Positions 33,963-43,021 of a stretch of DNA of 64,000 nucleotides are shown here, in pieces. Both the position numbers and the translations under genes were made by a program. How positions within the stretch are numbered: position 1 is the stretch's first letter; the number at the start of each line of letters is the position of its first letter. Source of the stretch: DASPKM01 sp035628135 (GTDB lineage: Bacteria; Bacteroidota; Bacteroidia; Chitinophagales; Chitinophagaceae); contig DASPKM010000013.1 of assembly GCA_035628135.1 (NCBI GenBank), forward strand, positions 372,001-436,000. Reading direction: 5' to 3'. The notes beneath the pieces are model-generated. The model searched no databases. It saw only the letters and a program-made list of their open reading frames with translations, and was not told the DNA's origin.

Positions 33963-34997
33963 TTAGTACGACCAGAGGTCCTGCTCGTAGTTGAATATCT
34001 TTTCTTTGATGTTCTCGCCTTCGAGCAACCGAAGAATAGGATCGTTTATGTATGCCTTGATGGGCAGGTCATAAGGATTCTCAACAGTGCTCTTGATGAT
34101 GCGGCTGGCAAACATCCTGCTCTCGAATAATTCTTCCCAGCTCAGTCTTGCGCCATAGTTCTTGCCGTTATAGGCTTCGTATTTCGCAAGCAGCGGGCGC
34201 ATGTCGGGGTAATATACCCAGAAGATGGGCGTTACGTCGCGGAACGATCCGTCTGCATTGCGTATCGTCAGCACCGGTGCAATGCCCAGGATGCGAACGT
34301 ACATGCGGGATGATTCTTTGTCGAACACAACGTCTTCCTTGATCCAGAATTTCTCCACTTTATCAGGATTGTACATCTCCGTAATTACAGAATCTTTGGT
34401 GATGCCTTTAGAACCGTCGGGGTCTTTTTCCCAATCCTGCACCTGTACCACTTTAGGCTTACCTACCAATTGCTCGGCAATTTCCTGCAGGGTCATGGGT
34501 GTGGTGAAACGGTCGTCGATAGATGCGTTGAAAGCTGTGAGCTCGCCGGATTTAATGGCGTTGAGCATGATATTCAAAAAACGCTGGTTGCCGTTGTCGT
34601 CGTCTGCCTTATACACAAAGGGCAGGTTCATTTTTTCATGAACGTCTATCTCTCTCCACAAACGCTGGCGGTAAACCGCATCGTCCTCGCGAATGTGCTC
34701 GTACGTCAGCGGAACACGCTGTTTCATCAGGTTGGGCTCGATAGCATTATCGTTGCGCAATGATTTGCGGATAGTGTCCAGCTTAATCTCGGCCATTGGA
34801 GGCGGAGCTACAACTGTGTCCTTTTTCGCAGGAGCTGACAGCTGTGCGTTATTATTGGCATTGTTTACAGTGGTATTCTTCTTTTTGGGAGCCGGCTGCT
34901 TCTTTTTCGAGTTCCTCGTTTGAGCATCGGCAGCGCCAGCAACCAGGAAGGCTGCTACCACCAACAACAAGCTGAATTTCATTAAACGGCTGTTCAT
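33963..34997 (-). CDS. gldN: Type IX secretion / gliding protein GldN (PorN)
   Basis: 344 residues. Signal peptide (MNSRLMKFSLLLVVAAFLVAGAADA), then a Lys/Pro/Asn-rich segment (about 27-60), then the conserved GldN domain with QRVPLTYEHIREDDAVYRQRLWREIDVHEKMNLPF and ending in ENIKEKIFNYEQDLWSY. GldN forms periplasmic ring structures with GldK beneath the outer membrane as part of the type IX secretion system. Last gene of the cluster, 14 bases after gldM, with a strong terminator behind it. Confidence 0.95.
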   Translation of the reverse strand: MNSRLMKFSLLLVVAAFLVAGAADAQTRNSKKKQPAPKKKNTTVNNANNNAQLSAPAKKDTVVAPPPMAEIKLDTIRKSLRNDNAIEPNLMKQRVPLTYEHIREDDAVYRQRLWREIDVHEKMNLPFVYKADDDNGNQRFLNIMLNAIKSGELTAFNASIDDRFTTPMTLQEIAEQLVGKPKVVQVQDWEKDPDGSKGITKDSVITEMYNPDKVEKFWIKEDVVFDKESSRMYVRILGIAPVLTIRNADGSFRDVTPIFWVYYPDMRPLLAKYEAYNGKNYGARLSWEELFESRMFASRIIKSTVENPYDLPIKAYINDPILRLLEGENIKEKIFNYEQDLWSY

Positions 34998-35011
34998 ATT
35001 CTACTCTTTTA

Positions 35012-36538
35012 TTATTGTAACTGAAATACCATTGGTGTAATCTCACGGTTCCTGCCATCCGGTCCTACAACCCTGATCTGGTCGAAGAAGATGGTAGTAC
35101 CAGGCGTGGCCTTGTCTACTATCGCCTTTGCGGCTCCAGTCCAACGGTTGCCTTCGTTATTAGCCTGCTGGTAGTTGGGGAATGCGCCACCGCTTGCAGC
35201 GAGCACATAACCTACTACGCGGAAACCGGCTTCAAACTCTGAATCTTCCAGGCGGGCCAGCAAACCACCCTGCGCTTTAAAGTCGGCAGCAGAAATGCGG
35301 CCACCTTTGCTTCTTCCTACAAATCCAGCAGGATTAGGCAGCAGTTTCAAACGCATGGGGAACTTATAAGGCTTGCCATCGGCAATTACCTGTATTTCGG
35401 ACATACCTGTTGTAGACGGCTTGGCAATCCACTCGTCGCCACCAGCATTGCTGATAGTTCCGCCGGGGAATACAACCTTTACTTTTTCACGTCCAACGCT
35501 ACCGCCGGAGATGGTCATGGGATTATCCACGCCAACGTACATCACGTTCATCTTTTTAAGGAACACCGATGCACCGGAAGGCATGCCTACTGTATAAGGA
35601 AGGTCTTTTTCCAAAACTTTGTTCTCGCCTGTGTTCGGGTCTTTAAATGCAACCCTTACTTTAATGGTACCTGTTCCATTTACCTTGAACTTGTGGTTAG
35701 CCATACCGTTTGCATTCACCGGAATGCTTTGACCATTAATGGTTACAGTGGGCTTCACCTCTGCGTTGAAGGCGCCGAGACCAGCGTTGATCTCCATTTC
35801 GTCGCCAGGCATGAAATAGGTAGCATTGGTACCAACCAACGGCTCAAACTTGTCGAACTTATACACCACGTTTCCTACCTGCGTAAGGCAATAGTTGGTA
35901 ACCTGGTTTTCAGTATTCTTAAGATCGTTCTGGAACTTGCTCAGGATGGTGATGGCCGCAATGGTCGGCGTCATCCTGAAGTATGCAGAGGTCCAGTCGC
36001 TGTTAGCGGTAGTACCTGTTTGTGATTTAGGAACGTCGAGATTGATGGGGATCTTGGTTGCGAATTCCTGTCCAATCTTGGGATCAATAGCAAGAATGTC
36101 TTTCTTGTACTGCTCCAGCAATGATTTCAGCTTGGGCCCGCCGCCATTTTTATCCATGATCCTGGTAGATACGTCCAGGTTGCTTTCGTTGTAAGCGGTA
36201 TCGCCTTTTTCAGGATCGTATCCTGATCCGCGCATCATGCTGTCCTTCAGTTGTTCGATATGACCGAAAAGGGTGTTGGTCAGCTCTTGTGCGCGTTTAG
36301 CCTTGGGATACCATATATTGGCTTTCTCTGCGTTGGCAGGATCTTTCCTTAAGTTATCGAATGCCGTGAATACTTTGTCGGTAGACTGGGTAAGCACATC
36401 ATTTGACTTCTTCAACGTAGTATTAACCGTCTTAAAGGCATTCAGGATCTCAGATGATACGTTCAGTGCCAGCAGCGCTGTAAGCACCAGGTACATCATA
36501 TTGATCATCTTCTGCCGGGGCTCTTTAGGTAAAGCCAT
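35012..36538 (-). CDS. gldM: Type IX secretion / gliding motor protein GldM (PorM)
   Basis: 508 residues: short cytoplasmic tail, one membrane helix (about 13-32, MMYLVLTALLALNVSSEIL), and a long periplasmic part of tandem Ig-like domains (D1-D4), starting with a helical bundle and then beta domains (for example ATYFMPGDEMEINAGLGAFNAEVKPTVTINGQ). With GldL it forms the proton-driven rotary motor that powers gliding and type IX export. 90-base gap from gldL. Confidence 0.96.
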   Translation of the reverse strand: MALPKEPRQKMINMMYLVLTALLALNVSSEILNAFKTVNTTLKKSNDVLTQSTDKVFTAFDNLRKDPANAEKANIWYPKAKRAQELTNTLFGHIEQLKDSMMRGSGYDPEKGDTAYNESNLDVSTRIMDKNGGGPKLKSLLEQYKKDILAIDPKIGQEFATKIPINLDVPKSQTGTTANSDWTSAYFRMTPTIAAITILSKFQNDLKNTENQVTNYCLTQVGNVVYKFDKFEPLVGTNATYFMPGDEMEINAGLGAFNAEVKPTVTINGQSIPVNANGMANHKFKVNGTGTIKVRVAFKDPNTGENKVLEKDLPYTVGMPSGASVFLKKMNVMYVGVDNPMTISGGSVGREKVKVVFPGGTISNAGGDEWIAKPSTTGMSEIQVIADGKPYKFPMRLKLLPNPAGFVGRSKGGRISAADFKAQGGLLARLEDSEFEAGFRVVGYVLAASGGAFPNYQQANNEGNRWTGAAKAIVDKATPGTTIFFDQIRVVGPDGRNREITPMVFQLQ

Positions 36539-36628
36539 TGTAAGGGGTATTTAAATTTTTTTCAATCAGGTTTTTCATTCATTCATTAGGGTGCGGATAT
36601 GGGATTGCAGTTCCCCTTTTAGCCCTTT

Positions 36629-37390
36629 TTAGCGGCCTTGCATAGCCGTGAGCATGTTACCGTATACGCGGTTCAGGTTGCTCAGGTTATTGGCAAGGGT
36701 TGCAATCTGTTGCTGCGCTTTCTTGGCATCATCCACACTTCCCTGCATCGTTTCAGAAGCAGTCACCAGGTTGCTATAGAAATTATTCATTGCTTTCAGG
36801 TGATTGTTGGTATCCTGCAGTTCCAGCTCATAAATGGCGTTGAGCGATCCCAGGTTCTTGGTCAGTACCTGTACCTGCTCATGGAATTGCTTTGTGCTTT
36901 CAGCAGCGCTGTTAAAATGGCCCAGTGTGTTGGTAGCATTGGTGTATGCTTCTTTCATACTGGTCAAAGCGCCTGCAGCTTCCCTTGTTTTAGTAGCGTA
37001 GTCGCTGGTAGCGGCTACTGCATCACTTACGTCGCCGATCTTATCTACAGAAGTGTTCAGCTTCTTGAATCCTTCGCTCAGGCGGCCGAGGTTAGCTGGA
37101 GTGATATCGGCTTCTCTCAGCATATCTTCCATTTTAGTAAGGGCGGGATTGCTGGATGAAGCGGTCATTTTAGGCAATGCTTCCGCGATAGCGGCCATTT
37201 CGTTGCCGGGAGGCGGTAAGAATGCATATACCATGAATATTATAGCCTCGGTGATCAATCCTGCTGTCAGGAAGAAATCAGCCCAGGGTTGGTGAGTGAT
37301 TTTTTGCCAGGCGCCAAAGATTACAATCGCGGCACCTACGCACACAATCACGTTTACAAGTCTTTCTGTAGATTTAGAAACTCCAGCCAT
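36629..37390 (-). CDS. gldL: Type IX secretion / gliding motor protein GldL (PorL)
   Basis: 253 residues: two membrane helices (about 11-28 and 37-58) and a cytoplasmic coiled-coil tail (about 85-250, with heptad-like Ala/Leu patterns). Helix 2 carries E48 in AGLITEAIIF, the position of the functionally critical proton-channel Glu in the family. Partner of GldM in the 5:2 motor complex. Slightly longer tail than minimal homologues but normal for the order. 121 bases after gldK. Confidence 0.95.
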   Translation of the reverse strand: MAGVSKSTERLVNVIVCVGAAIVIFGAWQKITHQPWADFFLTAGLITEAIIFMVYAFLPPPGNEMAAIAEALPKMTASSSNPALTKMEDMLREADITPANLGRLSEGFKKLNTSVDKIGDVSDAVAATSDYATKTREAAGALTSMKEAYTNATNTLGHFNSAAESTKQFHEQVQVLTKNLGSLNAIYELELQDTNNHLKAMNNFYSNLVTASETMQGSVDDAKKAQQQIATLANNLSNLNRVYGNMLTAMQGR

Positions 37391-37511
37391 TGTTCAAAGT
37401 TTAAAAGTTGAGAATAGGTTTTTAAAGGGTCAGAGAAAAAGAACGTTTTGTTTGATTCAAGATCAAAACAATAACGTTCTTTTACTTTTAAAATTTTGCT
37501 ATAATATTATT

Positions 37512-38795
37512 TTATCTGCGGCGTCCCTGGTTTGCAGGTAAATCGATCACGCTTCTGAAACCGATGTACGATTTCGAAGTATCCTGGTACTCATAGTTGC
37601 GGGTGCTGGTTTGCAGGAAATAACCTACGTCTTTCCAGCTACCGCCGCGGATTACCTTGCGCTTCATACGGGGAGGATCCTGATCTTTTGCGTTGTAACG
37701 AATGTCAGGATTCATATCATGTTGGAAGTTGTAAGCGCCTTCGTAGTACAGGGATGAAGTCCACTCGGCAACGTTACCTGCCATGCAATACAGGCCGAAA
37801 TCGTTGGGCCAGTAAGCGTCTGCGCGTACGGTATAGAAACCGCCGTCTTCAGGATAGTTACCGCGGCCGGGTTTAAAGTTGGCCAGCAAGCAACCTTTCT
37901 TGTTGCGCAGGTAATAGTTACCCCATGGGAACATCGACTGCGAGCGGCCACCACGTGAAGCATATTCCCACTCAGCCTCGGTAGGCAGGCGGAAGTCTGA
38001 TTCGGTAGCTCTTTTCTTGGATTCAAGGAAAGCATTCAGGTACTGTGTCCTCCATTCGCAGAAGGCAGTGGCCTGGGCCCAGCTCACACCTACTACGGGA
38101 TAGTTACCGAAAGCAGGATGCGAGAAATAGCGCTTAGCCATGGGTTCATTGTATGAATAGGAGAAGTCACGTATCCATACCAGTGTGTCGGGATAAATAC
38201 GAACATCTTTCTTAACTATGAACTTGGAACGGGGTTGCGACTTGTTTGCAAGCTTGGAAGCCTCCTTCAGGTCGAAGGTCTCGGAATGAAACACCAGCTT
38301 TTCAGGATCGATTTCCTTCTTACCGAAAATACGGTTCTCGGGAGTAACGATCATCTGGTCGATCTTCTCGATGGTAGCTTTGTCGCCCCATTTGATGGTT
38401 TGTGCCTTTTTCCAGTCTACCCTGAATTGACCATCCACCTCCTTTCCATACTGCATCAGGGTAGCAGCAATTGAATCGCGGACCCAGTTGGTAAACTGGC
38501 GGTATTCATTATTGGTGATTTCTGTAGCGTCCATCCAGAAACCATTGATGGATATCTGCTTGTTGCGGGCCGTATAAGCATAGTTCACATCCTCGTCACT
38601 GGGACCCATGTGAAAGGTTCCAGGCGGAATGTAAATCATACCATAAGGCTTGGTCAGGTTGTACTTACTGGAAGGAGCTACTCCATAAAGTTGTCCGTTG
38701 TTGGGTAATCCCTTGGACTTGCCTGATTTGCCGCAACCTGCCACTATGGACAACGCAGCGAAGACCATCAGAGTGGGTAGGTTTTTCATTTTCAT
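37512..38795 (-). CDS. gldK: Type IX secretion / gliding lipoprotein GldK (PorK)
   Basis: 427 residues from ATG at 38795, chosen because the lipoprotein signal begins there (MKMKNLPTLMVFAALSIVAGC, Cys 21) and because a candidate -7 box lies between it and a GTG 17 codons upstream. The body is a sulfatase-modifying-factor (FGE) fold: MIYIPPGTFHMGPSDEDVNYAYTARNKQISINGFWMDATEITNNEYRQF, LPTEAEWEYASRGG and VIRGGSWKDVGY. GldK lacks enzyme function and builds the outer-membrane-attached ring with GldN. First gene of gldKLMN. Confidence 0.95.
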   Translation of the reverse strand: MKMKNLPTLMVFAALSIVAGCGKSGKSKGLPNNGQLYGVAPSSKYNLTKPYGMIYIPPGTFHMGPSDEDVNYAYTARNKQISINGFWMDATEITNNEYRQFTNWVRDSIAATLMQYGKEVDGQFRVDWKKAQTIKWGDKATIEKIDQMIVTPENRIFGKKEIDPEKLVFHSETFDLKEASKLANKSQPRSKFIVKKDVRIYPDTLVWIRDFSYSYNEPMAKRYFSHPAFGNYPVVGVSWAQATAFCEWRTQYLNAFLESKKRATESDFRLPTEAEWEYASRGGRSQSMFPWGNYYLRNKKGCLLANFKPGRGNYPEDGGFYTVRADAYWPNDFGLYCMAGNVAEWTSSLYYEGAYNFQHDMNPDIRYNAKDQDPPRMKRKVIRGGSWKDVGYFLQTSTRNYEYQDTSKSYIGFRSVIDLPANQGRRR

Positions 38796-38814
38796 TTTAT
38801 TAAAGGGTATTGGG

Positions 38815-38822
38815 CAAAAATA
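38815..38822 (-). promoter_or_regulatory. Candidate -7 box for gldKLMN
   Basis: On the minus strand TATTTTTG matches TAnnTTTG and ends 19 bases before the gldK ATG. A TTG lies 23 bases upstream, a slightly long but possible -33 spacing. Its position makes the upstream GTG start of gldK unlikely. Confidence 0.45.
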
Positions 38823-38941
38823 ATGTTTTGACAACATCTCCATCACAAGTTTAAAGTTTATTTTTTAAAAGTCAAAGCATCCAAAAGCAGAAATTTAAAC
38901 GCTGCCTTAGAAGCTATTATTGTATAAGGATTTGCAAACTT

Positions 38942-41011
38942 TTAAACAGTTTCCAGGAGTCGGAAAAACCCTTGCAGGCTGTTTTCTGGGCGATGGCAGA
39001 CATAGTTTTTACACAGGAAAACAAATGGTTGTGCAGCAACCGGCTTGTCTCTCAAAAGTGGAAAACGGTCATCAGGTCGTTCAGTGGATTGGAAAATTCT
39101 GTGGGGAATGAAGATAGCTAAAATTTGTTTCCGCCAATCAACAATTTTTTGTGCGGTAACCACTATTTCAGGCGTGCCCCTGGTATGCGCCTGCAATAAA
39201 GATGCCCACACTCCAAACGAGGTCGGGTACTTGATAATGACCTGTCCCAGAGAGGAAACCATTTGCGCCGACCTGTCCTTCCAATGCGGCATATCAAATA
39301 CCACCGAAAGATAGAGCAGGTTGTGTCCCATCACCGCGTTCCCCGAGGGCGTGGCCCCATCGTACACCTCCTTCTTTCGTATAATAACGTCGTATTGTTC
39401 CCGGTTAGTATAGTAAAAGAACGAAGTTTCTTCTTCCCCGAACTTCTCAATAATATATCCGGCCAATTCCCGCGCCATCACCAGCCTTTCGCCCTCCCCG
39501 GTTATCTCCTGCACGTGTATCAGCGCCTGCACCAAATCGGCCAGGTCGTCCAGGAAAGCTGGCATTTTCGCCTGGCCATTTTTGTACGAATGATGCCAGC
39601 CGCCGTTCCCATTTTGAAACACTTTCAACAGGAATTCCATATTCCGTACGGCCATCTCCCGGTAATGCTCGATGCCGGTAGCCGCATAAGCCTTGCAATA
39701 GGCCGAATTCATCAGTGCATTCCAGTTCAGCAGGATCTTATCGTCCAGCAAGGGCCTTATCCGCCCCGACCGCCGGGCGAGCAACTGCCGCTTCCACTGG
39801 GCCAGCTTCAGGCCAAACTGCTCCGGTTCCAGCCCCTGCGTTTTTACAAAGGACTCGGGCGGTTCCAATACCCTCAATATGTTCCGGGGCGGGCCATGAT
39901 GCCCCTGCTCGTGCCAGTTGCCGTTTTCGGTAACATTGTAATAAGCGCAGAACAAATCAGCGTCCTCGCCCAGCACTTCCCGCACCTCTTCGATGCTCCA
40001 AACATAATACTTGCCCTCCTCCCCTTCGCTGTCAGCGTCCAGCGCGCTGTAAAAGCCGCCTTCGTCACTTAGCATTTCCCTTTCGATGAAGCTGAGGGTT
40101 TCTTCTATTACCCGCCTGTACCGTTCGGCGCCTGTTAGCTGATAGGCCTCGCTAAGGGCAGATACCAACAGGGCATTGTCGTACAGCATTTTCTCGAAAT
40201 GAGGTGCCAGCCATTCCTCATCGGTGGAGTACCGGGCAAAGCCGCCGCCCAGTTGGTCGTAAATGCCGCCATATATCATCTTGTCAAGGCTTAGCATGGC
40301 CTGTTGCAATGCGTCCTCATTTTTGGTATAATGGTAATGCCGAAGCAGGAACTGTATGCTGAAGGTTTGAGGGAATTTCGGCGCGCGCCCAAAGCCGCCG
40401 TGCTTCCTGTCGCCCTGCTGCATGATGTTCTTATAGATCTGCTGCAGGTTTTCCTCTGTGAATACATTGTCGCCGTTTTGCTGGCTTATGCCAAATGCAT
40501 TGGATTGCACCAGGTGTTGCGTTAGGTTTTCGGCCTGGGCGTCCAGTTCGGTGCGGCGCTCCTGGTACGCCTGCGAAACGCCCATCAATATCTCTTTCCA
40601 CGAGGCGCGGTTAAAAGCGCGTACCGGCGGGTAGTATGTGCCGCCGTAAAAAGGTTTTCCATCGGGCAGTAAAAAAACATTCAAAGGCCAGCCGCCGCTG
40701 CCGGTTATGGCCTGTACCGCGTCCATATAAATATGGTCCAGGTCCGGCCGCTCTTCGCGGTCTATCTTGATGTTCACGAAATGTTCATTCATGAGGCGGG
40801 CCGTGCCCTCGTCTTCGAAGCTTTCTCTTTCCATTACGTGGCACCAGTGGCAGGCCGCATAGCCGATGCTTACAAGTATGGGTTTGTCTTCTGCTTTTGC
40901 CCTTTGTAATGCTTCATCGCCCCAGGGATACCAGTCAACCGGGTTGTGCGCGTGCTGCAATAAATAAGGACTCGATTCGTGGATAAGCCGGTTCGTATGC
41001 GTGTGGGACAT
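38942..41011 (-). CDS. Thioredoxin-domain protein, YyaL/DUF255 type
   Basis: 689 residues. N-terminal thioredoxin-like domain (about 5-165) with NPVDWYPWGDEAL and the CHWCHVM motif (C54, C57), followed by an (alpha/alpha)6-barrel resembling sugar isomerases/glycosidases (LGGGFARYSTDEEWLAPHFEKMLYDNALLV, EGKYYVWSIEEV, DGATPSGNAVMGHNLL). The family is widespread and poorly characterised. The normal C-terminal Cys motif appears as FLCKNYVCHRPEN. Full length, ATG start, single gene. Confidence 0.9.
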   Translation of the reverse strand: MSHTHTNRLIHESSPYLLQHAHNPVDWYPWGDEALQRAKAEDKPILVSIGYAACHWCHVMERESFEDEGTARLMNEHFVNIKIDREERPDLDHIYMDAVQAITGSGGWPLNVFLLPDGKPFYGGTYYPPVRAFNRASWKEILMGVSQAYQERRTELDAQAENLTQHLVQSNAFGISQQNGDNVFTEENLQQIYKNIMQQGDRKHGGFGRAPKFPQTFSIQFLLRHYHYTKNEDALQQAMLSLDKMIYGGIYDQLGGGFARYSTDEEWLAPHFEKMLYDNALLVSALSEAYQLTGAERYRRVIEETLSFIEREMLSDEGGFYSALDADSEGEEGKYYVWSIEEVREVLGEDADLFCAYYNVTENGNWHEQGHHGPPRNILRVLEPPESFVKTQGLEPEQFGLKLAQWKRQLLARRSGRIRPLLDDKILLNWNALMNSAYCKAYAATGIEHYREMAVRNMEFLLKVFQNGNGGWHHSYKNGQAKMPAFLDDLADLVQALIHVQEITGEGERLVMARELAGYIIEKFGEEETSFFYYTNREQYDVIIRKKEVYDGATPSGNAVMGHNLLYLSVVFDMPHWKDRSAQMVSSLGQVIIKYPTSFGVWASLLQAHTRGTPEIVVTAQKIVDWRKQILAIFIPHRIFQSTERPDDRFPLLRDKPVAAQPFVFLCKNYVCHRPENSLQGFFRLLETV

Positions 41012-41111
41012 AAAAGAAAATTAGCTGATTGCAGGTTGATTGTACTTAATACCAATATTAAGCCATTAATCAATCGGAAACCAGCTAACCGGCACCAGGC
41101 TGTTGACCCGG

Positions 41112-41915
41112 TTATTTATTTTTCTTGGCAACGCGTGAAAGGTATTGTTCCAATGCCGCTACCATGGAAGGCGCTTGTGGTTGGGGTGCTTTTATTTCCA
41201 GCGTAAGGCCTGCATCTTCAACAGCTTTGGACGTGTTGTTGCCGAATGCTCCGATAATGGTTCCGTTTTGTTTGTAAGCGGGAAAATTATCGAAGAGGCT
41301 TCTTACGCCGCTGGGTGTAAAAAAGCAAATGATGTCGAATTCTTTTTTATCCAGGATGGGCTTTACATCATTACTGATGGTGCGGTACATGAACGGGGTG
41401 GCAAATTCGCATTTGTTGTTCTTGAGCCAGTTTACGATTTCATTGTCCTGCTGGTTCTCTGAACAGGGGTACAGGAATTTTTCGTTTTCCTTGTGCTTGT
41501 TGATGACGTCGAACATGCTTTTGTTGGTGCCATCTGCGCCGTAAAACACCTTGCGTTTGCGGTACAGGATAAATTTTTGCAGGTACAGGGCAACCGCCTC
41601 GGTAATGCAGAAATATTTAGTGTCCTGGGAGATGCTGATCTTCATTTCTTCGCAAGTGCGGAAGAAATGGTCGATGGCGTTGCGGCTGGTGAAGATCACT
41701 GCCGTATAATTCTGGATCTCAATCTTTTGTTTGCGGAATTCCTTTGAAGGGATAGGCTCCAGCCGGATAAAGGGGTAGAACTCCATCTCGATCTGATATT
41801 TTTTCGCCAATTCGAAATAAGGCGATTTATCCGTTTCGGGCCTGGGCTGGGTAATTAGGATCTTCCTGATTTGGCTGGCGGTTACAGCCGCTCCATTAAC
41901 CACGTTTGTAACCAT
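41112..41915 (-). CDS. hemD: Uroporphyrinogen-III synthase
   Basis: Cyclises hydroxymethylbilane with ring-D inversion in haem and B12 synthesis. 267 residues with the two-domain HemD fold: ILITQPRPETDKSPYFELAKKYQIEMEFYPFIRLEPI, YTAVIFTSRNAIDHFF, FLYPCSENQQDNEIVNWL and FDIICFFTPSGVRSLFDNF, TIIGAFGNNTSKAVEDAGL. Sequence similarity in this family is low, so motifs rather than identity support the call. Lies 27 bases after the DUF4271 gene, as in many Bacteroidota. Confidence 0.9.
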   Translation of the reverse strand: MVTNVVNGAAVTASQIRKILITQPRPETDKSPYFELAKKYQIEMEFYPFIRLEPIPSKEFRKQKIEIQNYTAVIFTSRNAIDHFFRTCEEMKISISQDTKYFCITEAVALYLQKFILYRKRKVFYGADGTNKSMFDVINKHKENEKFLYPCSENQQDNEIVNWLKNNKCEFATPFMYRTISNDVKPILDKKEFDIICFFTPSGVRSLFDNFPAYKQNGTIIGAFGNNTSKAVEDAGLTLEIKAPQPQAPSMVAALEQYLSRVAKKNK

Positions 41916-41942
41916 AATTACGCTGAATCAAGTTTTTACAAG

Positions 41943-43007
41943 TTAAGTACTCTTTTCCAGTAAATGCAATAACACCTTGTAAATCAGAAGAAGCGGTGCT
42001 ATTTCGAATGCGCAAAGGTAAAGAAAAAAGTGGAACGGATTCACTTTTATTTCAGCCCTGATGGGCCCGAAGGAGAAGATAAAACGGTAGGCAAACAATC
42101 CCAGGATAAGTATAAGTGAAAGGGTAACAAATACTTGCTGCGGTTGGCCTGAGTAAAAAGCTATCAAAACCAGGAAGGGTAATAGAAGTATACCTAACAT
42201 CTTATTAACAAGAAACACAATGAAGATGTAGGTATCCGTGGCCTTCGAGAGATTAAACACCCAGCCGGTGAATTTCAGGATCACGAACTTGCCCGTGTAT
42301 ATCAGCGCGAGGATGGCGATGCAATACAATGTTTGTATCCAGAAATTGGGATGCGCCTCCGCCTTGTAATACATCAGCAGCAGGCTGGCGTACAATCCGC
42401 CGCTTAGCAGAAAAAAAATATTCAGCAGCAGCGAAGGCAGCGGGGCCTGCAGCAATTGTTCCCGCAACTGTTGCTGCCGCAGCGTAATGCGGAGGAAAAT
42501 GCTCACGAGGTTGTTGATATATTTCCTGAACAACGCTTTAACCGCCGCGAAGTAAAAGAACAGTCCGAGCAGCACATAAAAGAAAACGTCTTTGCTCTGC
42601 GCTTTCCGCTCAATACCTGTATAGGACACCGGCTCTGCAAAAAAATTCAGATAAGGATGCTGCCGCAACACATTGGTGAAAGCGGTAATAAGGTCAACGT
42701 TCACCACCGGTTCCTGCGTTGGTACCTGCAAGGGTGCAGTGGTGTCTGTTTGCATGGTGTCTACCGGTATCCGCACACTGCGCAGCGGGCGGCGGCGCAC
42801 TGTTGTATCCGAAGGGTTTGGTTGAGGCGCCGACACCGTATCCGGGGGCGGAGGCACTGTGTCCTGCACTTCCTGCGAGAAAGCGGCCGTATGTACAATG
42901 CAGAGAAAAAAGAAAAGAAGTATGGGCTTGATCACGAAACAAAAGTAAAGGCGCGGGACACAAGAAACAAGATGCAACAATAAATTCGTTTGTTTGGTAA
43001 TATTCAT
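41943..43007 (-). CDS. DUF4271 membrane protein
   Basis: 354 residues from ATG at 43007. Hydrophobic signal-like segment (VIKPILLFFFLCIVHTAAF, about 25-43), a Pro/Thr-rich extracytoplasmic linker (DTVPPPPDTVSAPQPNPSD), then five or six membrane helices (about 140-345). The Bacteroidota-specific DUF4271 family has no known function. Alternative starts are a TTG overlapping the TGA of the upstream Omp85 gene (43022-43025) and a GTG at 42935 directly at the signal segment. It is sandwiched between an outer-membrane-assembly-like gene and hemD. Confidence 0.8.
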   Translation of the reverse strand: MNITKQTNLLLHLVSCVPRLYFCFVIKPILLFFFLCIVHTAAFSQEVQDTVPPPPDTVSAPQPNPSDTTVRRRPLRSVRIPVDTMQTDTTAPLQVPTQEPVVNVDLITAFTNVLRQHPYLNFFAEPVSYTGIERKAQSKDVFFYVLLGLFFYFAAVKALFRKYINNLVSIFLRITLRQQQLREQLLQAPLPSLLLNIFFLLSGGLYASLLLMYYKAEAHPNFWIQTLYCIAILALIYTGKFVILKFTGWVFNLSKATDTYIFIVFLVNKMLGILLLPFLVLIAFYSGQPQQVFVTLSLILILGLFAYRFIFSFGPIRAEIKVNPFHFFLYLCAFEIAPLLLIYKVLLHLLEKST

Positions 43008-43021
43008 TGCGGTAGGCGCTA

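Noticed and set aside
38796..38846. GTG start giving gldK 17 more residues
   Set aside because: It would place a Cys/Pro/Phe-rich stretch before the lipoprotein signal and lies upstream of the candidate -7 box.
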